Source: Methanobacteriota archaeon (GTDB taxonomy: Archaea; Thermoplasmatota; Thermoplasmata; Methanomassiliicoccales; UBA472). From it: a stretch of 47,862 bases of DNA. Location of the stretch: positions 1 to 47,862 of the forward strand of contig JAJFUR010000002.1 in NCBI GenBank assembly GCA_021372335.1. Reading direction: 5' to 3'. The notes under the pieces are model-generated. The model saw nothing but the letters and a program-made list of their open reading frames with translations. It searched no databases and was not told the origin of the DNA. This document shows, piece by piece, positions 41,511-47,862 of this stretch (position 1 is its first letter; each line of letters starts with the position of its first letter). The position numbers were made by a program, and so were the translations under genes.

Positions 41511-41568
41511 CCCCATCCCTTTCTGGTCCACGGTCTCGGCCGAGGGGGCGATCTCCTTCCGGAAGGGC

Positions 41569-41850
41569 TCAGCCAAGCTCTTCCTCGACCTCTTTCCTTC
41601 CCGCTTCCAGCTCCTCGGTCTGCTCGGGGTCGAGGAGGAGTAGCAGGGCCTGGAACTCCCCCACGTGCGTCTTCTCCTCCTTGGCCACGTCGAGGAGCAC
41701 ATGCCGGAGCTTATGGTCTTCGGTCATGGAGGCCAGCTGCTCATACAGGTTGATAGCGTCCAGCTCGGCGATGATCGCCGCCCGGAGGATCTCGCGGTCG
41801 AGGTGGTCGGCATCCACGTTCTCCAGTCCGATGGGTATCTTCGACATCAT
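41569..41850 (-). CDS. Encapsulated-ferritin-like (EncFtn) two-helix protein
   Basis: The 93-residue protein has two long helices and a short third. Glu29 and Tyr36 (AELDAINLY) and Glu59/His62 (EEKTH) have the same spacing as Glu32, Tyr39, Glu62 and His65 of Rhodospirillum rubrum EncFtn, the residues that build the iron centre at the dimer interface. The tail DPEQTEELEAGRKEVEEELG resembles the third helix. No C-terminal cargo-loading peptide of the usual kind is seen, and no encapsulin gene is in the window. Half-rubrerythrin is an alternative name for the same two-helix pattern. An iron-oxidising role is inferred. Confidence 0.75.
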   Translation of the reverse strand: MMSKIPIGLENVDADHLDREILRAAIIAELDAINLYEQLASMTEDHKLRHVLLDVAKEEKTHVGEFQALLLLLDPEQTEELEAGRKEVEEELG

Positions 41851-41922
41851 GGTATCTGAGAACGGTTACGTCCGTCCAGCCAAATAAGTTTAGCGGATCG
41901 TACGTATTGCGCGGCATCAGCC

Positions 41923-41932
41923 ACATATAAAT
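41923..41932 (+). promoter_or_regulatory. TATA box for the gene at 41971
   Basis: ACATATAAAT predicts initiation near 41954. GGAGGGAG then precedes ATG 41971. Confidence 0.5.
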
Positions 41933-41970
41933 CGTCGGGCACCTATGAGGGCGGGAGGAGGGAGAGCGGA

Positions 41971-42348
41971 ATGGAGGATGGGGAAGGGGGGCCTGATGCG
42001 CATCAACCTCCCCGCATGGATGGGGAGGGGGCGGAGGAGGGACGGGGACCAGTCATTCCCGTTTCGGCAGTGATCCTGGTCTCGGTCGGGGGAATGCTCC
42101 TCTTCCTGGGCCTGTCCTTCCTGCTCATCGCGGGCCTCGGGGTCGGAGGGTTCCGCATACCAGCGGCGCTAGTGATCGCCATCGCTGCTGTGATGATGAT
42201 GCTTGGGTGGAATGTTTGGAGGAGGGCCCGTATCGCCCGTTCGGAGCGGGAGATGAGGGAGCGAGACCGGCTGCTCTGCGACTATTGCGGCGGGCAGAAC
42301 GCGGAGGGCGCCGTTCAATGCCAGTTCTGCGGGGCGCCCCTCCGTTGA
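41971..42348 (+). CDS. Two-helix membrane protein with a C-terminal zinc ribbon
   Basis: The 125-residue protein has an acidic, disordered start (about 1-28), two adjacent membrane helices (about 30-52 and 60-80) and a charged helix (RRARIARSEREMRERDR). A single zinc ribbon follows, CDYC...CQFC at the very end. Both ends should be cytoplasmic. It echoes the design of the larger protein at 31692 (membrane helices, charged stalk, ribbon) though I see no direct homology outside the ribbon. The function is unknown. A good ribosome site (GGAGGGAGAG) precedes the ATG. Confidence 0.75.
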   Translation: MEDGEGGPDAHQPPRMDGEGAEEGRGPVIPVSAVILVSVGGMLLFLGLSFLLIAGLGVGGFRIPAALVIAIAAVMMMLGWNVWRRARIARSEREMRERDRLLCDYCGGQNAEGAVQCQFCGAPLR

Positions 42349-42360
42349 ACGGCCGTTGGC

Positions 42361-42762
42361 CTAGATCCCCAGATACCCGCCGTATGTCGCCTTATTGCAG
42401 ATGGGAAGCTTGCCCTTCAGGCACTTCTCCAATGCCTCGGAGACCGTGCCCTCGCACCCGGCGTGCACCTTGATCCCGGCCTCCTCCAGCTGCCTATACG
42501 CTCGCGGGCCTATCGTTCCGGTGATCACGATGTCCACCCGCTGCTTGACCAGTTCGGCGGCGGTCCTGAGCGCGGACTCGCTCCCTCCCTTCCTGATGAG
42601 GTTCTCCATCACCAGATGGTTCTCGGGGGTGCCCTCGAAGATGATGAAGAAGGGGCTTCTCGCCATCGGGGCGATCTCCCCGTCGAGGTCATCGCCCTTG
42701 GACGTCACCGCCATCCTGCAAGGCCTTTCGCCCTCCGCGGCGGGCCTTCTCTTGGCTGCCAT
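42361..42762 (-). CDS. NifX/NifB-type dinitrogenase cofactor-binding domain protein
   Basis: The 133-residue protein has the small NifX/NafY fold: MAVTSKGDDLDGEIAP, then ARSPFFIIFEG, ITGTIGPRAYRQLEEAGIKV and a late glycine-rich segment. Archaeal relatives of the MTH1175 type are often unlinked to nitrogenase. Sixteen residues (MAAKRRPAAEGERPCR) precede the usual start; ATG 42762 fits a minus-strand ACCTTATGG about 35 bases upstream, while ATG 42714 would give a standard-length protein. Binding of an Fe-S or Fe-Mo type cofactor is known for some members; here it is only possible. Confidence 0.8.
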   Translation of the reverse strand: MAAKRRPAAEGERPCRMAVTSKGDDLDGEIAPMARSPFFIIFEGTPENHLVMENLIRKGGSESALRTAAELVKQRVDIVITGTIGPRAYRQLEEAGIKVHAGCEGTVSEALEKCLKGKLPICNKATYGGYLGI

Positions 42763-42926
42763 TTTTTACCACCGGATGCTATCTGCTCTTGCGCCCATAA
42801 GGTTCTTTCGAACTAGCGTTCCTTACCCCTGAAGGTCCTAGGTCTTCAATGACATCCATCCACTTTCGGGCGCTCACGGGAAAGGTTATTACGTCCAATG
42901 GGATCCCCAGCACGGGGGAGAGAGGA

Positions 42927-43910
42927 ATGGATGATCGGGAGATCGTCATCGACGTGCGGGGGTTGGTGAGGAAGTATCATAGCACGACCGGGGTCCTTCA
43001 TCAGAAACGGAGGGAGACGGTGGCCGTGGACCATATAGACCTGCAGGTCCGCCGGGGCGAGCTCTTCGGGCTGCTGGGCCCCAACGGCGCTGGCAAGACG
43101 ACCACGATCAAGGTCCTGACGACCCTCCTGCTGCCCACCGAGGGCAGCGTCCAGGTCCTGGGGTATGATGCGGTCAAGCAGCCCATGGAGGTCCGCAAGC
43201 GCATCGGCCTGATCCTAGGAGGGGAGCGCGGGCTGTATTACCGGATCACCGCCCGGCAGAATCTGCGTTACTTCGCCGATATCTATGGCGTGCCTATCGC
43301 CATCAGGGACAAACGGATCGAGGAGGTGCTGGCCAGGGTAGACCTCCTGGACAAGGCGGACGTCAGGGTGGAGGACTACTCCCGGGGCATGAAGCAGCGG
43401 CTGCACATCGCCAAGGGTATCGTCCATGACCCGGAACTGGTCTTCATGGACGAGCCCACCATCGGGCTGGACCCGGAGGCGGCGAGGGACACGCGGGCAA
43501 TGACCAAGGAGCTGGTGGGAGAGGGGAAGACCATCCTCCTGACCACCCATTACATGTACGAGGCGGACGAGCTCTGCGACCGGGTCGGAGTGATCGCCAG
43601 AGGTAGGATCCTTGCCCTGGACACCCCGAGCGGGCTGAAGGCGCTGGTCAAGGACACCTCGGTCATCGAGGTGGAGGGGTTCGGCCTGACCGAGATGGAC
43701 GTGGAATCGTTGAGGGCCCTGGAGGGCGTGAGGACGGTCGCCGCGAACATGGGCGAGGACAAGCAGACCATGCGGGTGCAGGTGGAGGACCCGGGGGGCA
43801 TGCTCCCGAGGGTCGCCCATATCCTTGAGGACCGCAAGGTCATCGGGATGAAGGTGAAGGAGCCGACATTGGAGGACGCCTACCTCTGGCTGGTGAGAGA
43901 GGATGCCTAG
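42927..43910 (+). CDS. ABC-2 type exporter, ATP-binding subunit
   Basis: The protein has 327 residues from ATG 42927, preceded by GGGGGAGAGAGGA and a TATA element GGTTATTACG (42884-42893); an upstream in-frame ATG at 42849 lies before the promoter. Walker A GPNGAGKTT, signature YSRGMKQR (in place of LSGGQ), Walker B LVFMDEPT and the H-loop TTHYM are present. DrrA/NatA-type C-terminal domain (about 225-327) follows. It powers export by the two permeases encoded just downstream. The start overlaps the first permease gene by 8 bases. Confidence 0.92.
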   Translation: MDDREIVIDVRGLVRKYHSTTGVLHQKRRETVAVDHIDLQVRRGELFGLLGPNGAGKTTTIKVLTTLLLPTEGSVQVLGYDAVKQPMEVRKRIGLILGGERGLYYRITARQNLRYFADIYGVPIAIRDKRIEEVLARVDLLDKADVRVEDYSRGMKQRLHIAKGIVHDPELVFMDEPTIGLDPEAARDTRAMTKELVGEGKTILLTTHYMYEADELCDRVGVIARGRILALDTPSGLKALVKDTSVIEVEGFGLTEMDVESLRALEGVRTVAANMGEDKQTMRVQVEDPGGMLPRVAHILEDRKVIGMKVKEPTLEDAYLWLVREDA

Positions 43911-44691
43911 GCTCCGCGCGGCCACCGCCTCGTTCCGGCATCAGGCGTCGATGTTCCTGGCCGAGCCGCAATGGCTCATCCCCAACATCATCGCCCCGTT
44001 CGTGCTTGCCATGGTGGTGCTCATGCTCTATCGCGAGCCGAGCCCGGAGGCCGTCCTCTATGCGGTCCTAGGCGGGGGGATGATGGGCATGTGGGGGAAC
44101 ACCCTCTACGCCTCGGGGTACTCCATCCAGTCCGACCGATGGTGGGGCACGGTGGACGCCATCTTCTCCGCCCCCAGCCCCCTGATCTGGATCATTGGCG
44201 GACGGACGGTGTGGAACGCGTTCATCGGCATCGTGAACGGGCTGTTCGTTCTAGTGGCGGCCATGCTCATCTTCCGGACCCCGCTGGAGGTGGCCAACTT
44301 CCCCATGTTCCTATTGGCCTTTGTGCTCACATTGCTCTCCCTGGCCGCCCTGGGCATGCTGTTCAGCGCCGCCTTCGTGCTCACCCGGTCCGCGCAGGTG
44401 CTCACCAACGGGCTGGAGTTCCCGATATACGTGGGGACGGGGAGCATGTTCCCGATATTCCTGCTTCCGTATTGGACCCACCCCCTGTCCCTCTCCCTGG
44501 CCCCGACATGGGGCATAGACGCGATCCGGTACTCGGCGCTGGCCGGGTACGCGCAGGGATTCAGGATCGGCTACTGGGGGGACATGCTCGCCATGGCGGC
44601 GCTCTCGTTGCTTTATCTGGTGATCTCCATTTGGCTGTTCAAGGCGGTGGACCGACGGGCCCGGAGGACGGCCGATCTGATGAGGTACTAA
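43903..44691 (+). CDS. ABC-2 type exporter permease 1
   Basis: The 262-residue protein has six membrane helices, the first at about 25-43 after a short basic N-terminus. TVDAIFSAPSP is the coupling-helix region common to ABC-2 permeases. It pairs with the second permease to form the channel. The cargo (drug, lipid, polysaccharide or ion) cannot be told. One base separates its stop from the next start. Confidence 0.88.
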   Translation: MPRLRAATASFRHQASMFLAEPQWLIPNIIAPFVLAMVVLMLYREPSPEAVLYAVLGGGMMGMWGNTLYASGYSIQSDRWWGTVDAIFSAPSPLIWIIGGRTVWNAFIGIVNGLFVLVAAMLIFRTPLEVANFPMFLLAFVLTLLSLAALGMLFSAAFVLTRSAQVLTNGLEFPIYVGTGSMFPIFLLPYWTHPLSLSLAPTWGIDAIRYSALAGYAQGFRIGYWGDMLAMAALSLLYLVISIWLFKAVDRRARRTADLMRY

Positions 44692-44692
44692 C

Positions 44693-45499
44693 ATGTCCGA
44701 ATTCGCACGGGGCTCACTGCGCACCTTCTGGAGCTCGGCGGTGCTTGCCAAGCGGGCGCTGTTCGCATGGCTCAACCCGGTCATGTGGCTGATGCAGCTC
44801 TTCGGCATGTCCCTCTTCCAGATCGCGTTCTTCGTCTACGTGGCGATGTTCGTAAACAACGCCGAGGTGACCATCGAGTACGTGGCCATCGGGAACGCCT
44901 TGCAATCGATGGCCTATGTGAGCGTCTTCGCGGTGTGCAACATCACCGGGGAGGAGAAGAACCAGGGGACCATAGAGGGCCTTCTGGTGTCCCCGGCCAA
45001 CCGCTTCTCGGTGTTCGTCGGGAGGGCTATGTTCCAGATAGTGAACGGGCTGGCCACCGTGACCATCGCCTTCCTCTACGCCGCGCTCGTGTTCAACGTG
45101 GACTTCTCCCAGGCCAACTACCTGGGGCTGGCGGTGGTCGTCCTGGTCACCACCTTCGCCATGACCGGCTTCGGTCTGATGCTCAGTTCCTTGGGCCTCT
45201 TCCTCCGCACCTCCATGATCGTCGCGAACATCTTCCTGTTCGTGGGGCTGCTGGTGTGCGGCGTCAACTTTCCGGTGGCCTACCTGCCGGCATACCTTCG
45301 GCCTTTATCCTACGCCATCCCGATGACCTATGGGACCGAGGCGGCGAGGATGGCCGTGGGGGGCGCCGCCCTCGGGGAGCTGTCCGGTCCGTTGGGGGCG
45401 GAAGCCCTGGTCGGCATAGCGGCGATGCTCGTCGGCTACCTGATGTTCCGCTGGTTCGAACGCCTGGCCAGGAGCCGGGGTACCCTGGACCGCTTTTGA
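44693..45499 (+). CDS. ABC-2 type exporter permease 2
   Basis: The 268-residue protein has six membrane helices. EEKNQGTIEGLLVSPANR is the typical coupling segment, and the fifth-sixth helix region (LRPLSYAIPMTYGTEAARM) matches the ABC-2 family signature. The ATPase gene and two different permeases make a complete heteromeric exporter. It ends the operon, 41 bases before a separately promoted regulator. Confidence 0.88.
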   Translation: MSEFARGSLRTFWSSAVLAKRALFAWLNPVMWLMQLFGMSLFQIAFFVYVAMFVNNAEVTIEYVAIGNALQSMAYVSVFAVCNITGEEKNQGTIEGLLVSPANRFSVFVGRAMFQIVNGLATVTIAFLYAALVFNVDFSQANYLGLAVVVLVTTFAMTGFGLMLSSLGLFLRTSMIVANIFLFVGLLVCGVNFPVAYLPAYLRPLSYAIPMTYGTEAARMAVGGAALGELSGPLGAEALVGIAAMLVGYLMFRWFERLARSRGTLDRF

Positions 45500-45509
45500 G
45501 CAGGCACAT

Positions 45510-45519
45510 CATTATATCC
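45510..45519 (+). promoter_or_regulatory. TATA box for the tandem Lrp-like gene
   Basis: CATTATATCC is centred about 26 bases before ATG 45541, indicating a leaderless message of its own. Confidence 0.55.
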
Positions 45520-45540
45520 GCGCCGTCCCGTAGCGATCCC

Positions 45541-46449
45541 ATGTACGGCAGGGTGCTGGAGAGGGCGGACGTTCTGCTTTTGCAGGTCCTGCTCAGGGAC
45601 TCCCGGGCTTCGGCCGCCCAGATTGCTGAGGTCACCGGTCTTCCCGCTCAGGCCATCCCAGGGATGGTGGCCCGGATGCGGGAGGCCGGGATCATCGGGG
45701 ACATGACCACCAAGCCCAGCCTGCTCTCTCTGAACGCAAGGAGCGTTCTGGTCCTTGGAAGGAGCGGGCTCAGCTCGCTCCAAGGCCTCCGTATGGCATT
45801 GGAGCGGAACGAGAACGTGGCCTGGATGGCCATCGCCACAGGCGGGATGGCGTACGTGGCCTTGCATTTGAGGGAGGGTGCGGACCTGGAGAGGGAGGTC
45901 CGCCGGGTCGCCTCGGAGGCGATGATGGCGCAGCCGAAGGCCATGACACGGGAGCTGTTCGACCATGGGAGGGGCGGGCATGCATACACCAAGGATGACA
46001 TGCGCATCCTTAGAGCGCTGTACCGGGACAGCAACAAGGACCTGGAACAGGTCGCCAAGGAGACAGGGGTCGCGGTCAGGAAGGTCAGGGAGCGGTTCGA
46101 TCTGATGGCCATGAAGGGCGCGCTGGATTTCAGTGTGGATTTTTTCCCGGACAACTGCGACAACCTTCTGGCGATGCTGCGGCTGGAGGTGCTCGACCCT
46201 CGGGGATTGGAGGAGAAGGTGGGCTGGCTGATGGGGGCCAACGCCCCTTACGTCATGTTCTTCAATGCGTTCCCCGACACGCCTGGGACGCTGACGAGCA
46301 TGGTCATCCCGGAGAGCATGGGCGGCCTCAGGGCGGTCCTGCGCTCCTTTGAGGAGTCCGGGGCCTTCGGGCATGTGGCGACCGACCTGCTCCTCGGGTC
46401 GACGATAAGGGATACCTGGAGGGACCGCATGCTGCGCGGTCCTGAATAA
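45541..46449 (+). CDS. Tandem Lrp/AsnC-like regulator
   Basis: The protein has 302 residues and two similar halves. The first helix-turn-helix is at about 1-45 (ADVLLLQVLLRDSRASAAQI...QAIPGMVARMREAGII), and a second at about 155-195 (KDDMRILRALYRDSNKDLEQV...VRKVRERFDLM), each followed by an effector-type alpha/beta stretch. Duplicated Lrp proteins of this size occur in archaea. DNA binding is expected; the ligand is unknown. Its own leaderless promoter separates it from the exporter operon, which it may control. Confidence 0.82.
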   Translation: MYGRVLERADVLLLQVLLRDSRASAAQIAEVTGLPAQAIPGMVARMREAGIIGDMTTKPSLLSLNARSVLVLGRSGLSSLQGLRMALERNENVAWMAIATGGMAYVALHLREGADLEREVRRVASEAMMAQPKAMTRELFDHGRGGHAYTKDDMRILRALYRDSNKDLEQVAKETGVAVRKVRERFDLMAMKGALDFSVDFFPDNCDNLLAMLRLEVLDPRGLEEKVGWLMGANAPYVMFFNAFPDTPGTLTSMVIPESMGGLRAVLRSFEESGAFGHVATDLLLGSTIRDTWRDRMLRGPE

Positions 46450-46627
46450 GCGTGAGGGGCTTGCAACGACAGTGGGCGATGGGCTGCGGTCCGATGGACA
46501 GCATCGATCAGGGCTTGGACGTCGACCCTCTCTCCGGCATTCGAAGCTTTGGGGCTGGAATTGCATGAGGGCCAGCAGGGGACGCCGGGGATGCTTGTCC
46601 CTCCTTATTCCCTGGACCGACCGATGC

Positions 46628-46639
46628 GATTAAAATAGG
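46628..46639 (+). promoter_or_regulatory. TATA box for the PurN-like gene
   Basis: GATTAAAATAGG is centred about 24 bases before ATG 46657 and 30 before ATG 46663, so either start may be used. Confidence 0.5.
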
Positions 46640-46656
46640 TCGGGAGCGGATATGGG

Positions 46657-47412
46657 ATGGGAATGAAGCGTGTAGGTTGGTTCACCACTGGCAGGGGACC
46701 GGGGTCACTGGGGCTCTTCAACGCCGTCCGGTCCAAGGTCCGAGGGGGCGAGCTTGCGGCCGAGCTGTCCTTCGTCTTCCTGAACAGGGACGTCAGGGGC
46801 AACCCCTATCGCGCCCAGCTCATCGCGATGGCCGAGGAGGACGGAATACCGGTCCTTATCCTCCCATCGGACAGCTTCCGGAGCGATCTGAAGGCGAAGG
46901 ACATCGACGCCTGGCGCGCCGCCTATGGGGAGGCGATGCGGGAGATGATGGCCGAGCATCCCATGGACCTGGGGGTGCTGGCCGGCTACATGCTCATCCT
47001 TGATCCGGAGACCTGCGCCCGGTACGACATCATAAACCTGCACCCGGCCCTCCCGAACACCTACCAGGGCACATGGGAGGAGATCGTGCGCCGGGTGGCC
47101 GAGAGCGAGGATAGGACATATGGCTCGATGGTGCACGTGTGCACCCCCGAGCTGGACAGGGGGAGGACCGTGGCCTATGACGAGTTCGGCATCGAGGACC
47201 TCCGGGAACGCTTCCATTCAAAGGAGGAGCTGGCCAAAGCCCTGCGCCAGAGACAGGTGGGCCGCGAGGTGCCCCTGCTGATGGAGACGCTCAAGCTGCT
47301 GACCGATGGGGACCTCACGCTGGTCCGGGGGGAACTCAGGGACCGGATGGGCAGGCCATTGAGCATTGGCCCGAACCTTTCCGCCAGGATCGATCAGCTC
47401 GTACATGGATGA
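46657..47412 (+). CDS. Formyltransferase-fold protein related to PurN
   Basis: The protein has 251 residues (249 from ATG 46663). The catalytic triad of 10-formyl-tetrahydrofolate transferases is kept: Asn127 and His129 in INLHPALP and Asp167 in PELDRG. GWFTTGRGPGSLGLFNAV takes the place of the usual SGxGSNLQ phosphate loop. VFLNRDVRGNPYRAQLIAMA and LAGYMLIL also fit. The C-terminal ~60 residues (LLMETLKLLTDGDLTLVRGE...) extend past standard PurN. A role in purine synthesis (GAR formylation) is plausible, but a different formyl acceptor is possible. Confidence 0.82.
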   Translation: MGMKRVGWFTTGRGPGSLGLFNAVRSKVRGGELAAELSFVFLNRDVRGNPYRAQLIAMAEEDGIPVLILPSDSFRSDLKAKDIDAWRAAYGEAMREMMAEHPMDLGVLAGYMLILDPETCARYDIINLHPALPNTYQGTWEEIVRRVAESEDRTYGSMVHVCTPELDRGRTVAYDEFGIEDLRERFHSKEELAKALRQRQVGREVPLLMETLKLLTDGDLTLVRGELRDRMGRPLSIGPNLSARIDQLVHG

Positions 47413-47566
47413 CCCGGGAGGGATGAAGAGGGACCGATGGACCGAAGATCGGGGGGACCGTCCTAAAGGAGTCTGAAACCGATCGGGCCTGTAGGATTTT
47501 CGAATATTCTTGAGACATCTTAAATCGAGGGGCGGTTGTTACAGTGATAAAACGGAGAGGGTTGAG

Positions 47567-47862
47567 ATGACATCGAAGGTCAGGGTCAGGATGTTCCCTT
47601 GCGACAACGTATCGACCGTCGAGGCGCGGATCACGGACGACTTGGATTTTGAGCTGAAGGTCAGCAGCACCTGTCCCAAGGTGGAGCGGTTCGTGAGCGC
47701 CCTCTCCCCGTTGTCCTTGGCCGACCTCACCGACAAGGCGAGCAGCAAGGTCTTCCAGGAGTTCATGGCCTCGGACATGAGCGCTAACTGCCTCACGCCC
47801 TCGGCGGTGCTGACGGCCGCTTGGGTGGAGGCGGGGATGATCGCTCGGTCCAACGCTAGGAA
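47567..47862 (+). CDS. Small three-cysteine protein, DUF6951-like, copy 2, partial
   Basis: The gene runs off the right edge after 98 residues. Cys12, Cys36 and Cys75 sit at exactly the same positions as in the protein starting at 783, and the CLTPSAVLTAAWVEAGMI block matches CLVPTAVFNACWVEAGMI. No signal peptide is present. A possible TATA element CTTAAATC lies at 47519-47526. The role is unknown, as for copy 1. Confidence 0.75.
   Translation, partial: MTSKVRVRMFPCDNVSTVEARITDDLDFELKVSSTCPKVERFVSALSPLSLADLTDKASSKVFQEFMASDMSANCLTPSAVLTAAWVEAGMIARSNAR

Noticed and set aside
44767-45540. N-terminal extension of the tandem Lrp-like frame
   Set aside because: The extension overlaps the second permease in another frame; the leaderless promoter at 45510-45519 fixes the start at 45541.
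1-47862. CRISPR array to match the CARF proteins
   Set aside because: No evenly spaced direct repeats were seen anywhere in the window.
1-47862. Insertion sequences, integrases or attachment sites
   Set aside because: No transposase or recombinase motifs, and no terminal inverted repeats or direct repeats flanking tRNA-Asp.

Overview
The window is high-GC archaeal DNA, most likely euryarchaeal. The evidence is archaeal-type machinery: DNA topoisomerase VI A/B, class I lysyl-tRNA synthetase, Sec61 beta, alpha-NAC, a DRG-type GTPase, a four-subunit pyruvate:ferredoxin oxidoreductase, and AT-rich TATA elements about 25 bases before many starts, often leaving little or no leader. A Thermoplasmata-related lineage such as Methanomassiliicoccales is my best guess from general gene content, but no methanogenesis marker lies here and I cannot prove the placement.

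Layout. 1-3.5 kb: the start of a substrate-binding lipoprotein or periplasmic-type protein (partial), a small three-cysteine protein, a histone-deacetylase-fold hydrolase, and two overlapping CARF-plus-winged-helix proteins with no cas genes nearby. 3.6-8.8 kb: a giant secreted, membrane-anchored C25-type protease with a beta-helix region and six PKD domains, followed by tRNA-Asp(GTC). 9-15.6 kb: a CBS-ParB/Srx protein, then PEP synthase divergent from porGDAB. The shared intergenic region is the only gene-free stretch over 300 bases. Together these genes make pyruvate from acetyl-CoA and CO2 and convert it to PEP. 15.6-20.5 kb: a radical SAM protein, a NAC-HypC operon, an SRAP protein, glutamine synthetase with palindromic upstream sites, and AlaX. 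20.6-28 kb: an Lrp-type regulator, a bacterial-type AspRS convergent with gatC-gatA-gatB, RNase HI, a candidate structured RNA, and HisRS.

28-36 kb: a small unknown protein, a PLP trans-sulfuration enzyme, DRG GTPase with carbamate kinase, a zinc-ribbon membrane protein, and the topoisomerase VI operon. 36-42.8 kb: LysRS, Sec61 beta, a CPA2 antiporter, pyrophosphatase, a DUF2117-like protein, an encapsulated-ferritin-like protein, a second zinc-ribbon membrane protein, and a NifX/NifB-type protein. 42.9-47.9 kb: an ABC-2 export system, a tandem Lrp-like regulator, a PurN-like formyltransferase, and the start of a second copy of the small three-cysteine family seen at 783.

Most of the window is housekeeping. 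The parts most worth a second look are the orphan CARF pair, the bacterial-type AspRS with non-discriminating signature residues beside GatCAB, the encapsulated-ferritin-like protein without an encapsulin in view, the two gap-free three-cysteine paralogues at opposite ends, and the structured intergenic element near 26.57 kb. I saw no CRISPR array, insertion sequence, integrase or replication origin.
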